Source: Marinobacterium mangrovicola (lineage in GTDB: Bacteria > Pseudomonadota > Gammaproteobacteria > Pseudomonadales > Balneatricaceae). Taken from it: DNA of 64,000 nucleotides. The notes beneath the pieces are model-generated. The model searched no databases, had not been told where the DNA came from, and saw only the letters and a program-made list of their open reading frames with translations. Below are positions 15,969 through 24,693 of this stretch, in pieces; within the stretch, counting starts at the first letter, position 1; each line of letters opens with the position of its first letter. Made by a program: the position numbers and the translations under genes. Where the stretch lies: NCBI RefSeq assembly GCF_004339595.1, contig NZ_SMFU01000007.1, positions 62,001-126,000 of the forward strand, read 5' to 3'.

Positions 15969-18098
15969 TCAGGAAGCTTTCGAGATTACGCCGGATGGTC
16001 GCTTTCTGCCGCGGCGTTCGTTGATCAGCGGCACGCATTGATGGTCATCGCGGTAGATCACCTCGCAGTCATAACACTGGATGCATTCGCGGTAGTTGAT
16101 CTTGCCTGAAGGCTCGATGGCGCGGATACCGCAGCGGTGGCTGCAAAGCTGGCAGGGGCTACCGCACTCGCTGCGTCTTGGCAGCCAGCGCAGCAGGTGG
16201 AAATGACCCATCACCGCGAAGAAGGCGCCCAGCGGGCAGAGGTAGCGGCAGAAGAATTTATGTACGAACAGGCCTGCAACCAGCAGCAGAATCGCGTAGA
16301 TCACAAAGGGCCACTCGCGCACAAACCCCAGGGTGATAGCCGTCTTGAACGGCTCGACCTCGGCGCCGCGTTCGGCGGAGCTCAGTGAGTAGAAGCTGAC
16401 GCCCACCAGCCCGGCGAGAATCAGGTATTTCAGCCCCCAGAGTTTCTGGTGCACGGACCAGGGGATCTTCTTCTGTTTGATCTTCAGTTTTGTGGCGAGG
16501 GCGGCGGCCATCTCCTGGAGTACACCGAAGGGGCAGAGCCAGCCGCAGAAATATCCGCGTCCCCAGAGTACCAGCGTCAAAATCACGTAGCACCAGAGGA
16601 TGAAGATCACCGGGTCGATCAACAGTATGGAGCTGTCGGCGGAACCGGTAACCACCTGCAAAATGGTAAAGACGTTGGTGATCGAGAGCTGACCCTGGGT
16701 GATGTAACCGATAAAGATCAGCGTGTAGAGCAGGTATCCCCAGCGAATAACCCGGAACAGGCGGGCGTTCTCGGTGACCTTTCGGTGCCAGAGAATAATC
16801 GCGGTCAGCAGCGTCAAACCGGCCAGCAGGCCCGCAATCAGACCGGCGCGCTGCTGCCAGATCTGCATCCATAGCGGGCGTGTTTCGGCGGCCTGGATCT
16901 CAACGGGTTCGAAGAAGCGTTCCGGCATCTGATACCGGGTGCTGAAGCTGCGAACCTCGTCGGGGCGCAGGTAGCCCTGTTCCTGGCTGACCACCAGCCT
17001 CAAGACCCAGGGGGAGGCCGGATCGAAGCCGGCTCCGCTATGTATGCTGAACAGTCGCATCTCTTCGAACTGCGGCAGGTCGGCGGGCAGTTGCGGATCG
17101 ACGAAGTTATAGAAGTCCATATCCCGCAGTTCGATCTGAATACCGTTCTGCTCCAGTGCCAGGCGATCCGGCGCGGTGCCGCGTACAAACTCCTCGCCCA
17201 TGATCGAGTAGGGCCCGCGGTTGATGACCGCAATGGCGTGATCGCCCGGTTCCAGTTTCTCCTGCATCAGCCGCTCATAATGGGCATCGCCCAGCAGGTA
17301 GCGTCCGGTAGTCGGCGTGTTCAGGTAAACAAAGTAAAGGTTGGCGAAGTCGATGTTGTCAGCGCCAGTAGAGCCGAACGCCTTTGCTACCTCGGCATCG
17401 CTCAATCGGATCTGGCCCGCCATCTGGTTGGCAGTCAGGCTTTGCCAGTCCGTATCCTCTTGCAGCTCCGTGCGAACCCTGGCGGGCGGGTTGCGATGCG
17501 GAATCAGCCCCGTGCCCTGGGCGGCCTGAATGGCGGAAATCATCACGGTTTCATTCAGCACTATGGCGGAGGCGGTGGCCTTGGTGATGCCGTCTATATA
17601 GACATTGCTGCCGGCGCCTTTGCTACGCACCGAAGCGCTGGTGATCTTGATCGGCTGGCGCAGATCCAGGCCCGGATACTGCTCGGTAAAGCGGTGCATC
17701 GGCTCGGGGCCGAGCCCATGCAGGAAGATCGGTTCGTGATGCTCAAGTACCTTAACGCCGCGATAGATCCCGTCGCGGTCGATACCGATCAGCAGTTGAT
17801 AGGGCGCACCGGAAAACCCGGGTAGTTCGATGTAATCGCCGGATAGAAAGGCGAAGCCGATTAGTTCGGTCACCTGGTAAACCGGCCATACCTTGGGGCT
17901 GGTCTGCTTTTCACCGATTTCGGTGGCCTCGGGAAAAAGCTCCTGAATCAGTGGTGGCAGGTTGTTTTCCAGCGCCTGCGTTTGAAGAGCATCGGCACGG
18001 GCCTGGCTTCCCAGCAGTGGCAGCCAGAGCAGCATGGCCAGGCATATGCGAGGCACCCAGCTTGGCATCACGCAGCTTTGCATCCTCCAGCTTTGCAC
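15969..18098 (-). CDS. NosR/NirI-family FMN and iron-sulfur membrane protein
   Basis: The 709-residue protein has the NosR/NirI architecture. It starts with a signal sequence, then a periplasmic FMN-binding domain (SVRSKGAGSNVYIDGITKA, with the FMN-attachment Thr region). Several membrane helices follow from about residue 412, with two quinol/iron-sulfur motifs, FCGWLCPFG and FCRYLCPLG. The C-terminus is a ferredoxin-like cysteine cluster (CGSPCQLCSHRCG and CIQCYDC). In denitrifiers such proteins deliver electrons to, or regulate, N2O or nitrite reductase. Here no nosZ, nirS or other partner is nearby, so the client is unknown. Related RnfD/ApbE-type flavoproteins are a less good fit. Confidence 0.87.
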   Translation of the reverse strand: MQSWRMQSCVMPSWVPRICLAMLLWLPLLGSQARADALQTQALENNLPPLIQELFPEATEIGEKQTSPKVWPVYQVTELIGFAFLSGDYIELPGFSGAPYQLLIGIDRDGIYRGVKVLEHHEPIFLHGLGPEPMHRFTEQYPGLDLRQPIKITSASVRSKGAGSNVYIDGITKATASAIVLNETVMISAIQAAQGTGLIPHRNPPARVRTELQEDTDWQSLTANQMAGQIRLSDAEVAKAFGSTGADNIDFANLYFVYLNTPTTGRYLLGDAHYERLMQEKLEPGDHAIAVINRGPYSIMGEEFVRGTAPDRLALEQNGIQIELRDMDFYNFVDPQLPADLPQFEEMRLFSIHSGAGFDPASPWVLRLVVSQEQGYLRPDEVRSFSTRYQMPERFFEPVEIQAAETRPLWMQIWQQRAGLIAGLLAGLTLLTAIILWHRKVTENARLFRVIRWGYLLYTLIFIGYITQGQLSITNVFTILQVVTGSADSSILLIDPVIFILWCYVILTLVLWGRGYFCGWLCPFGVLQEMAAALATKLKIKQKKIPWSVHQKLWGLKYLILAGLVGVSFYSLSSAERGAEVEPFKTAITLGFVREWPFVIYAILLLVAGLFVHKFFCRYLCPLGAFFAVMGHFHLLRWLPRRSECGSPCQLCSHRCGIRAIEPSGKINYRECIQCYDCEVIYRDDHQCVPLINERRGRKRPSGVISKAS

Positions 18099-18333
18099 GA
18101 TAGTCCCTCTATTATTGTTGTTATCCGGCTTATATATCTGACTCGCTAATCGGGAAAGCGTGGCAGATCAACATCGGTGTGGCTAAGGGTCAAAGGAAGT
18201 AAATCGGCTACTACTTTTGGTGGGAAAATGACCAGTTCGGGACCGTGCAAAACCCGGTAGCAATACTCGGCCTACAGAAAAGAGGATGGCTGGGGTATGC
18301 TGCAACGAACTGTTTTACTGGGGTTTATCGACC

Positions 18334-19248
18334 GTGATTGTGCGTGAAAAGCCGGGATTTCTGGCGCTGTTTTTTGTTTTTCAGGGCTCCATCGCACCCA
18401 GGGTGATGCCCCAGATTATCCTGGTGTCGCTGCTGGCGGCGCTGACGGTGGTGCTGCATGACCATTTCCCTGACTTTTTCCCGGAGCTGACCACCACCTC
18501 GTTCGGCTTTATCGGTGTGGCGCTGTCGCTCTATCTGGGTTTTCGCAATAACGCCTGCTACGAGCGCTGGTGGGAAGGTCGCAAGCTTTGGGGGCAGCTG
18601 TTGGTGGAGGGGCGCAGCCTGCTGCGTCTGAGCCTTAGCTACCGCGGCCAGGACAGCGAGCGTCATCAGCGCATGGTGCGGCGCCTGATCGGATTTACCC
18701 AGTGCCTGCGTGATCAGCTGCGCGGTACCGATCCGATGCCAGGACTTGCCAACTGGTTGAGTTTTGCTGAGCTGGCCCAGATCGAGTCATCGGTGAACCG
18801 ACCCGAGGCGATTCTTGGTCTGCTCGGCGAGCAGCTGGCGACCGAGGTGAAAAGCGGCGGCCTGGACCCGGTCACCGTGCGTAACTTCGAGCAGCGGCTG
18901 GTGTCGCTCAGTGAAGTGGTCGCTGGCTGTGAACGTCTGGGCAACACACCGCTGCCTTTCGCCTATATGCTGCTGGTGCACCGGATCTGCTACATCTACT
19001 GCCTGCTGCTGCCGTTTGGCCTGGTGGCCAGCAGCGGCATCCTGACGCCTCTGCTGACAGCGATCGTCGCCTATGCTTTTTTCGGCCTGGATGAGCTGAG
19101 TCAGGAGCTGGAGAACCCCTTCGGTCAGACCGACAACGGCCTGGCGCTAGATTCGATGACCCGCACCTTTGAGCGCGAATGCCTGCAGGCGCTGGGTACA
19201 CCGGCCCTGCCAGAGCCCCATGCCAGTGAGAACTACCGCTTAAGTTAA
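18334..19248 (+). CDS. Bestrophin-family ion channel (UPF0187)
   Basis: This integral membrane anion or cation channel homologue shows the bestrophin signatures LGFRNNACYERWWEGRKLWG, NTPLPFAYMLLVHR and ELSQELENPFG, with four hydrophobic segments. I place the start at a GTG giving MIVREKPGF, which matches the short N-terminus of the E. coli YneE group. An ATG at 18286 is in frame and would add 16 residues without homology. It is divergent from the NosR-like gene and is followed by cysQ. Confidence 0.87.
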   Translation: MIVREKPGFLALFFVFQGSIAPRVMPQIILVSLLAALTVVLHDHFPDFFPELTTTSFGFIGVALSLYLGFRNNACYERWWEGRKLWGQLLVEGRSLLRLSLSYRGQDSERHQRMVRRLIGFTQCLRDQLRGTDPMPGLANWLSFAELAQIESSVNRPEAILGLLGEQLATEVKSGGLDPVTVRNFEQRLVSLSEVVAGCERLGNTPLPFAYMLLVHRICYIYCLLLPFGLVASSGILTPLLTAIVAYAFFGLDELSQELENPFGQTDNGLALDSMTRTFERECLQALGTPALPEPHASENYRLS

Positions 19249-19272
19249 CCTGAGTCTATAAGGACAGACAGC

Positions 19273-20076
19273 ATGACCGACTGGATTAACAGAGCGCTGC
19301 TCGATGATGTGGCTCAGCTTGCGAGGGATGCGGGTGCAGCGATCATGCAGGTGTACGCGCGTGACTTCGAGGTCAACTTCAAGGCGGATGAGTCGCCATT
19401 GACCGAGGCAGATCAGGCGGCGCACCGGATCATCGCGGCGGGGCTTGTCGCGCTGACGCCAAAACTGCCGATCCTCTCTGAAGAGGATATAGAAGGTTTT
19501 AGTGGCGCTGACGAGCAGGGCCGTTACTGGCTGGTGGATCCTTTGGACGGCACCAAGGAGTTTATCAAGCGCAACGGCGACTTCAGCGTTAATATCGCGC
19601 TGATCGAGAAGGGTGAGCCGGTGCTCGGCGTGGTCTATGCGCCGGTGGATGCGGTGCTCTGGATGGCGGCGCGAGGTATAGGCGCTGTGAGAATCGACGC
19701 CGAGGGCGAGAAGCCTCTGCAGGTGCGTGAGCACCACTCGGGCCAGACCTGGCACTTGTTGCGCAGCCGTTCTCATCCCAGTCCCGATATGCAGGCCTGG
19801 ATCGACAAGCTGGAACAGCATGATCAGGTCAGGTTGGAATCGGTGGGCAGCTCGCTGAAGTTCTGTCGCATCGCCGAAGGCACGGCCGATATCTATCCGC
19901 GCCTGGGCCCAACATCCCTGTGGGATACCGCCGCCGCTCACGCCGTGTTGAACCAGGCGGGCGGGGCGGTGATCCGCTTCGATGGTTCACCGCTGGGCTA
20001 TGGCGATACCTCTGAGCTGTTAAACCCCTGGTTTATCGCCCATGGCCGCGGCGAGATCGACTGGAGTCGGTTCTAG
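19273..20076 (+). CDS. cysQ: 3'(2'),5'-bisphosphate nucleotidase
   Basis: CysQ hydrolyses adenosine 3',5'-bisphosphate, the by-product of sulfate assimilation, to AMP. The 267-residue protein has the lithium-sensitive phosphatase motifs: ILSEEDIEGF (metal-binding Glu), WLVDPLDGTKEFIKRNGDFS (DPLDGT) and, near the end, GPTSLWDTAAAHAVL (WDTAA). An AAGGA site precedes the ATG. It stands alone before the nirB control region, which begins about 60 bases on. Confidence 0.94.
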   Translation: MTDWINRALLDDVAQLARDAGAAIMQVYARDFEVNFKADESPLTEADQAAHRIIAAGLVALTPKLPILSEEDIEGFSGADEQGRYWLVDPLDGTKEFIKRNGDFSVNIALIEKGEPVLGVVYAPVDAVLWMAARGIGAVRIDAEGEKPLQVREHHSGQTWHLLRSRSHPSPDMQAWIDKLEQHDQVRLESVGSSLKFCRIAEGTADIYPRLGPTSLWDTAAAHAVLNQAGGAVIRFDGSPLGYGDTSELLNPWFIAHGRGEIDWSRF

Positions 20077-20182
20077 CCCTTAGGCCGTCTTTTTCGATCT
20101 GCTCCGGCAGCCGCGACTGCAGTACAGCCACGTCAGTGGTGCGCCCCCACATACACAAAAAGAGCATTATTTTGGTGCCCCG

Positions 20183-20197
20183 TCACCAAACTGGTGC
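20183..20197. promoter_or_regulatory. Candidate NtrC-binding site upstream of nirB
   Basis: TCACCAAACTGGTGC closely matches the dyad TGCACCA-N3-TGGTGCA bound by NtrC. A further half-site, TTTGGTGCC, lies at 20171, and a weaker GTGGTGCG near 20136. They are about 70-130 bases upstream of the sigma-54 promoter, the usual enhancer distance. Confidence 0.6.
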
Positions 20198-20262
20198 GAT
20201 TTTAATAGGGCGTTCGGTTGTTCTTAATTACTAACTATCTGTTATCTAAAAGAAGTGCGCTG

Positions 20263-20278
20263 TTGGCACGGCTTCTGC
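20263..20278 (+). promoter_or_regulatory. Sigma-54 promoter of nirBD
   Basis: TTGGCACGGCTTCTGC has the -24 GG and -12 GC exactly ten bases apart and keeps the TGGCACG block of the consensus. It points to nitrogen-limited activation of nirBD by an NtrC-type protein. Transcripts would start about 20290, giving a leader of about 155 bases. Confidence 0.8.
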
Positions 20279-20295
20279 TTTAAAGATTCCAACAG

Positions 20296-20341
20296 CCGGG
20301 CATATCCCGGACAACATATTTGATGAACAAAGGCGTTCATC
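20296..20341 (+). promoter_or_regulatory. ANTAR (NasT/NasR-type) antiterminator hairpins in the nirB leader
   Basis: Two small stem-loops lie in the transcribed leader. P1 is CCGGG-CATAT-CCCGG (20296-20310). P2 is GATGAAC-AAAGGC-GTTCATC (20322-20341), with a hexaloop that has A at position 1 and G at position 4, as in known ANTAR-protein RNA targets. The whole 3' half of P2 (20329-20341) is also part of the 5' arm of the terminator that follows, so P2 and the terminator exclude each other. This is the arrangement used by NasR/NasT to allow nitrate- or nitrite-induced read-through. P1 has a 5-base loop rather than six. Confidence 0.72.
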
Positions 20342-20385
20342 GATCAGCTTCCTTTTCAGGGTGCTGATCGGTGAGCGCCTTTTTT
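20329..20385 (+). terminator. Leader terminator (attenuator) before nirB
   Basis: A 20-bp stem pairs 20329-20348 with 20363-20382, with only two G-T wobbles. It encloses a 14-base loop and is followed by a T run (20380-20385). It lies between the sigma-54 promoter and the nirB ATG, with no gene ending there, so it can only be an attenuator. Confidence 0.85.
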
Positions 20386-20447
20386 CGTTTCTGGGGTTTG
20401 CAAAAGCGCAGCAAGCAGGCCCAAAACAGATAAGCAGGAGCAGCACA

Positions 20448-22991
20448 ATGAGTAAAACCGCCCTGGTCGTCGTTGGTAACGGTATGGTGGGTCACCAGTT
20501 TCTTCAGAGCCTGGCAGATTCCGGTCGTCTGAATGAGTTCGAGGTGACTGTGTTCTGTGAGGAGCCGCGTCTGGCCTATGACCGTGTCTACCTCAGCTCA
20601 TACTTCACGGGCGCGACCGCCGAAGATCTCGCCATGGGCAAGATCGATCAGTACCGCGAATGGGGTCTGAACGTGCTGCTCAACGAGCGCGTGGTGGAGA
20701 TCAACAAGAACGACCGCCTGGTTGTTTCCGACAAGGGCACCACGCTGAGCTACGACAAGCTGGTGATGGCCACCGGTTCATACCCGTTCGTACCGCCGGT
20801 GCCGGGTCATGACCGCGACCACTGCCTGGTTTATCGCACCATCGAAGATCTGGAGGCGATCAAGGCCAGCGCGGCGCAGGGCAAGGTCGGAGTCGTCGTA
20901 GGTGGCGGTTTGCTGGGCCTGGAAGCGGCCAAGGCGCTGCGTGACCTGGGGCTGGAAACCCACGTGGTCGAGTTTGCTCCGCGCCTGATGGCGGTGCAGC
21001 TGGATGAGATGGGCGGCGGTCTGCTGCGTTCCAAGATCGAAGCGCTGGGCGTGCAGGTTCATACCGGCAAGAACACCCAGCAGATCGTCGATGGCGAGCA
21101 TCATGTGCATCGTATGGAGTTTGCCGACGGTGAAGTGCTGGAGACCGACCTGATCCTGTTCTCCGCCGGTATCCGCCCCCGCGATCAGCTGGCGCGGGAA
21201 TCTGGCCTGGCGGTGGGCGAGCGTGGCGGTATCCACATTAACAACCGGTGCCAGACCTCCGACGAAAACATCTACGCCATCGGCGAATGTGCCCTCTGGG
21301 ATGGCAAAATCTTCGGTCTGGTCGCGCCGGGTTACGCCATGGCCAAGGTCGCGGTGGCGCAGCTTAACGGCGGCGAAGCGGAGTTCGCCGGTGCCGATAT
21401 GAGCACCAAGCTGAAACTGATGGGTGTCGATGTCTGCTCCATCGGCGATGCCCAGGGCCGTACACCGGGTGCCAAGAACTTCACCTGGCTCAACGAAGCT
21501 GAAGGTACCTACAAGAAACTGGTGATCAGCAGCGATAACAAGAAACTGCTGGGTGCCATCCTGGTGGGCGATGCCGAAAGCTACGGCACCCTGCTGCAGT
21601 ACATGCTCAACGAGATCGACCTGCCGGCTAACCCTGAATCGATGATTCTGCCGAGCGTTGATGGCGCTGCCTCCGCCGGGCTTGGCGTGGCGGCTTTGCC
21701 GGAAACTGCGCAGATCTGCTCCTGCCACGATGTCAGCAAGGGCGACGTGCAGGGCGCGGTGGCCGGAGGTTGCTGCTCCCTGGGCGATGTTAAAGGCGCT
21801 ACCAAGGCCGGCACCGGTTGCGGCGGATGCGTCCCGTTGCTGACCAGCCTGGTCAACCACGAGCTGGAAGCTCTGGGCGTCGAAGTCAGCCACGATCTTT
21901 GCGAGCATTTCGCGTTCACCCGTCAGGACCTCTACAACCTGATTCGCGTCGAAGGCATTCACAGCTTCGATGAACTGATGGCCAAGCACGGCAAGGGCGG
22001 TAAGGGCTGCCATATCTGCAAGCCGGCGGTAGGTTCTATCCTGGCGTCCTGCTGGAACAACTATGTGCTCGATCCCAAACACGTGATTCTGCAGGACACC
22101 AACGACACCTTCCTGGCCAATATGCAGAAGGATGGCACCTATTCCATCGTACCGCGTATCGCCGGCGGTGAGATCACCCCTGATAAGCTGATCGTGCTCG
22201 GCGAGGTGGCGCGGGATTACAACCTCTACACCAAGATCACCGGCGGCCAGCGTGTTGACCTCTTTGGTGCACGTCTTGAGCAGCTGCCGGAGATCTGGGG
22301 CCGCCTGATCGATGCTGGCTTCGAGACCGGCCATGCATACGGCAAATCGGTGCGTACCGTGAAATCCTGCGTCGGCAGCACCTGGTGCCGCTTCGGTGTC
22401 GACGACAGCGTCGGCCTCGCCATCGACATCGAGAACCGCTACAAGGGGCTGCGCGCGCCGCACAAGATCAAGTTCGCCGTCTCCGGCTGCACCCGTGAGT
22501 GCGCCGAAGCCCAATCCAAGGATATCGGCGTGATCGCCACCGAAAACGGCTGGAACCTCTATGTCTGCGGTAACGGCGGGATGAAGCCGCGTCACGCGGA
22601 TCTGTTCGCAACAGATCTGGATAAAGAGACGCTGATCAAATACATCGACCGGGTGCTGATGTTCTATATCCGCACGGCGGATCGTCTGCAGCGCACCTCC
22701 GTCTGGATGGACAACCTGGAAGGCGGGCTCGATTACCTGCGCGACGTGGTGATCAACGACAGCCTCGCTCTGGGTGACGAGCTGGAATCTCAGATGCAGC
22801 ACGTGGTGGAAACCTACGAGTGCGAGTGGAAGAAAACCGTCAACGACGAGCAGGCGCTCAAGCGCTTCCGCCAGTTCGTAAACAGTGACAAGTCAGACAG
22901 CAACGTGGTGTTCGTGCAGGAGCGTGGCCAGATCCGTCCCGCCCGCCCTGAAGAGAAAGAGATCGAAGCCCAGCCCATCGTGATGGCCTAA
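20448..22991 (+). CDS. nirB: NADH-dependent assimilatory nitrite reductase, large subunit
   Basis: NirB reduces nitrite to ammonium in the cytoplasm with NADH. The 847-residue protein has the full layout. An FAD/NAD-binding module occupies residues 1-300 (VVVGNGMVGHQF, VVVGGGLLGLEAAKAL). A BFD-like [2Fe-2S] domain with ICSCHDVSKG and GTGCGGCVPL follows at about 420-470. The sirohaem/[4Fe-4S] region has VGSTWCRFG and FAVSGCTRECAEAQ. The start at MSKTALVVVGNG is set by family alignment and a GGAG upstream. Transcription depends on the sigma-54 promoter and attenuator described above. No nitrate reductase gene follows in the window. Confidence 0.96.
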   Translation: MSKTALVVVGNGMVGHQFLQSLADSGRLNEFEVTVFCEEPRLAYDRVYLSSYFTGATAEDLAMGKIDQYREWGLNVLLNERVVEINKNDRLVVSDKGTTLSYDKLVMATGSYPFVPPVPGHDRDHCLVYRTIEDLEAIKASAAQGKVGVVVGGGLLGLEAAKALRDLGLETHVVEFAPRLMAVQLDEMGGGLLRSKIEALGVQVHTGKNTQQIVDGEHHVHRMEFADGEVLETDLILFSAGIRPRDQLARESGLAVGERGGIHINNRCQTSDENIYAIGECALWDGKIFGLVAPGYAMAKVAVAQLNGGEAEFAGADMSTKLKLMGVDVCSIGDAQGRTPGAKNFTWLNEAEGTYKKLVISSDNKKLLGAILVGDAESYGTLLQYMLNEIDLPANPESMILPSVDGAASAGLGVAALPETAQICSCHDVSKGDVQGAVAGGCCSLGDVKGATKAGTGCGGCVPLLTSLVNHELEALGVEVSHDLCEHFAFTRQDLYNLIRVEGIHSFDELMAKHGKGGKGCHICKPAVGSILASCWNNYVLDPKHVILQDTNDTFLANMQKDGTYSIVPRIAGGEITPDKLIVLGEVARDYNLYTKITGGQRVDLFGARLEQLPEIWGRLIDAGFETGHAYGKSVRTVKSCVGSTWCRFGVDDSVGLAIDIENRYKGLRAPHKIKFAVSGCTRECAEAQSKDIGVIATENGWNLYVCGNGGMKPRHADLFATDLDKETLIKYIDRVLMFYIRTADRLQRTSVWMDNLEGGLDYLRDVVINDSLALGDELESQMQHVVETYECEWKKTVNDEQALKRFRQFVNSDKSDSNVVFVQERGQIRPARPEEKEIEAQPIVMA

Positions 22992-23007
22992 GCCGGAGGA
23001 GAGAATC

Positions 23008-23394
23008 ATGTCTGTAGAAATGAAAGCTATAGAAACACAGGGCATCCCGGTCTGCACCGTTGATGACCTGGTCGCCGAATCCGGCGTCTGTGCCCTGATC
23101 AACGGCCGTCAGGTTGCCCTGTTTTACTTCCCGGCCAGGGCGCGGGTCTACGCCATCGATAATTTCGATCCGGTAGGGCAGGCCAACGTGCTCTCCCGCG
23201 GGCTGGTGGGCAGCAGTGAAGGCGGCCTGTTCCTGGCTTCGCCGCTGTACAAGGAGCGTTACTGCCTGGAGACCGGGCGCTGCCTGGATAATCCGGAGGT
23301 GGTGTTGGATACCTGGAATACCTGGCTGGAGGGGGATCAGTTGCTGGTGGATCCGCAGGCGGTTAACCAGGGGGTATTGCGCGAGAGTGCTTGA
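23008..23394 (+). CDS. nirD: Nitrite reductase small subunit
   Basis: NirD has a Rieske-like fold without the cluster ligands and supports NirB. The 128-residue product shows the family's VCALINGRQVALFYFP, VYAIDNFDPVGQANVLSRG and ASPLYKERYCLETGRCLD. It is about 20 residues longer than the E. coli protein (108) because of a C-terminal tail. A GGAGGAG site precedes the ATG, 16 bases after nirB, so the two are one operon. Confidence 0.94.
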   Translation: MSVEMKAIETQGIPVCTVDDLVAESGVCALINGRQVALFYFPARARVYAIDNFDPVGQANVLSRGLVGSSEGGLFLASPLYKERYCLETGRCLDNPEVVLDTWNTWLEGDQLLVDPQAVNQGVLRESA

Positions 23395-23436
23395 TCCCGC
23401 TGACTCCGCTTTGAAACGATCCTTTCTTTGGTTATG

Positions 23437-23470
23437 ACCTGATATTTCAGCTGCTTTAGCTGAGTCAGGT
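23437..23470 (+). terminator. Cruciform hairpin downstream of nirD
   Basis: Nested inverted repeats, ACCTGA (23437-23442) with TCAGGT (23465-23470) and TCAGCT (23447-23452) with AGCTGA (23458-23463), form one interrupted hairpin about 40 bases past nirD. There is no strong T tract, so it may be a terminator or simply a folded repeat. Confidence 0.45.
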
Positions 23471-23863
23471 TTCGCCTTGCTGGCGAATTAGGGGCCTTGC
23501 GCGCTTACATTGATGAAAAAGGGGCCCCTAATAACTCCAAGCCGCCCCGACAGTTTGATCGGCTGCGCCGATTCCCCTGTGCTTCTCGCCTGAAAGAGCA
23601 GTACGGCTTCCCACCTTAAAGTAAGTCGCTGCTTCGCTGCTTCGCGGCTCAAGCAGCCTTTCCCTTATTTCTCTTTCAGCCTGTGATGCTCGGCTGCACT
23701 GAAGGGGGATGGTTATGGCTGCGAGTAGTTGGTTTATCCTCAGGCTTTCTGGGTTACTTGTTTTACCGAACGCTCGATTTATATCCTGGTTAAATGTTTG
23801 AATTAAATCTTTATTTAGAGAGTCAGTGATTGCTATGCTGATTCAAAATATCTGAGAGTTTTT
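23471..23863. other. Gene-free stretch rich in inverted repeats
   Basis: About 390 bases hold no supported gene. They contain several complementary segments: CTGAAAGAG near 23591 with CTCTTTCAG near 23671, AGGGGCC near 23489 with GGGGCCCCT near 23531, and a tandem GCTGCTTC run near 23630. It looks like a decayed mobile or repeat element bordering the low-GC gene that follows, but no transposase remnant was recognised. Confidence 0.45.
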
Positions 23864-24487
23864 ATGCATCCATTTTTAATTTCCTTATTGTTGATTAGCG
23901 CTGGGGTTGTTATATCCCCGCTTTTTCTCCCATCAATTGCGCTTTTTGAAATTGACGGGAGTAGCTTCTGGTATGACCTTTCACTTTCTGTAGGCGGAGC
24001 TATTCTTGGTGCCTTCATTGGGGTTCGAATCTCTCTTTTTTACCAGAGGCGGGACGAATTTTTTGCGCTGCGGGATGGCATAGCTGGAATCGTATCTCTT
24101 GGGAATACGTCTCTACCGTATGAAGAATGGATAGAATATAGGGTATATCCTGCTGGCGGAAAGCAATACAAACTAACAAGAAGAGGCTCGATTGCGTTGT
24201 TCGTAATACGAGAAGAGCTTTCGCAAGCAAAAGGGCAGCTAGAGAAGAATGGCTATTCTAATCTGGCCAAAATACTTCTAGATGCTCTTAATACTTATGA
24301 GCGGCTTTCGGATGCTGGCTTGGGTTATGAGCAAGAAATATTTGAAAAAGGGTTGGAATTTCGTGCTTTGGTGAAAGATGCAAAACCAGATTTTAAGGCG
24401 CTACTTTTCTGGAGGCCAGCAATGATGCTGCGTATCAAAACTCATATCAATATCGACGATTGGGACAGTCGTGTGTCTAGAAAATAA
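23864..24487 (+). CDS. Hypothetical membrane protein, lower-GC
   Basis: I do not recognise this 207-residue protein. It has two N-terminal hydrophobic segments (residues about 4-27 and 38-57), then a cytosolic region of mixed helices containing DEFFALRDGIAGIV, and no known catalytic motif. Base composition and codon use are visibly more AT-rich than every neighbour, with many AAA, AAT, ATA and AGA codons. Together with the repeat-rich flanks, this points to recent acquisition. Confidence 0.65.
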   Translation: MHPFLISLLLISAGVVISPLFLPSIALFEIDGSSFWYDLSLSVGGAILGAFIGVRISLFYQRRDEFFALRDGIAGIVSLGNTSLPYEEWIEYRVYPAGGKQYKLTRRGSIALFVIREELSQAKGQLEKNGYSNLAKILLDALNTYERLSDAGLGYEQEIFEKGLEFRALVKDAKPDFKALLFWRPAMMLRIKTHINIDDWDSRVSRK

Positions 24488-24575
24488 TGGAATCTTTATG
24501 GTTTGCGAGTTATAGCGAATCGCAGCAAGAATCCCCCTTCAGCGCAGCCGATCAAGCTGTGGGGCGGCTCAGGAT

Positions 24576-24609
24576 TATCAAGGATCTTGGCCGTCCAAGA
24601 TCCTTGATA
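24576..24609. repeat. Perfect 15-bp inverted repeat with 4-base loop
   Basis: TATCAAGGATCTTGG (24576-24590) is exactly complementary to CCAAGATCCTTGATA (24595-24609), separated by CCGT. No T tract follows, so it is not a standard terminator. It sits in the 24488-24750 gap, where I see no supported gene. Confidence 0.9.
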
Positions 24610-24669
24610 CGCCAGCAGGCGGAACCTGCACCATCTACAAGCTCCGAAATAAGAACCGTCCCACCAAAC

Positions 24670-24693
24670 AAAAAAACCGGGCACAGGGCCCGG
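24670..24693 (-). terminator. Intrinsic terminator of hupE
   Basis: On the minus strand, CCGGGC-CCTGT-GCCCGG is followed by a run of seven Ts. It lies about 60 bases beyond the hupE stop, in the correct orientation. Confidence 0.85.

Noticed and set aside
20778-22802. 674-codon open frame antisense to nirB
   Set aside because: It is a shadow of a GC-rich gene: the nirB frame has all its cofactor motifs, and the antisense product has no family features and no ribosome site.
24020-24036. GGGTTCGAATCTCT, resembling a tRNA T-arm
   Set aside because: No acceptor stem, anticodon arm or D-arm can be built around it; it lies within the hypothetical coding frame.
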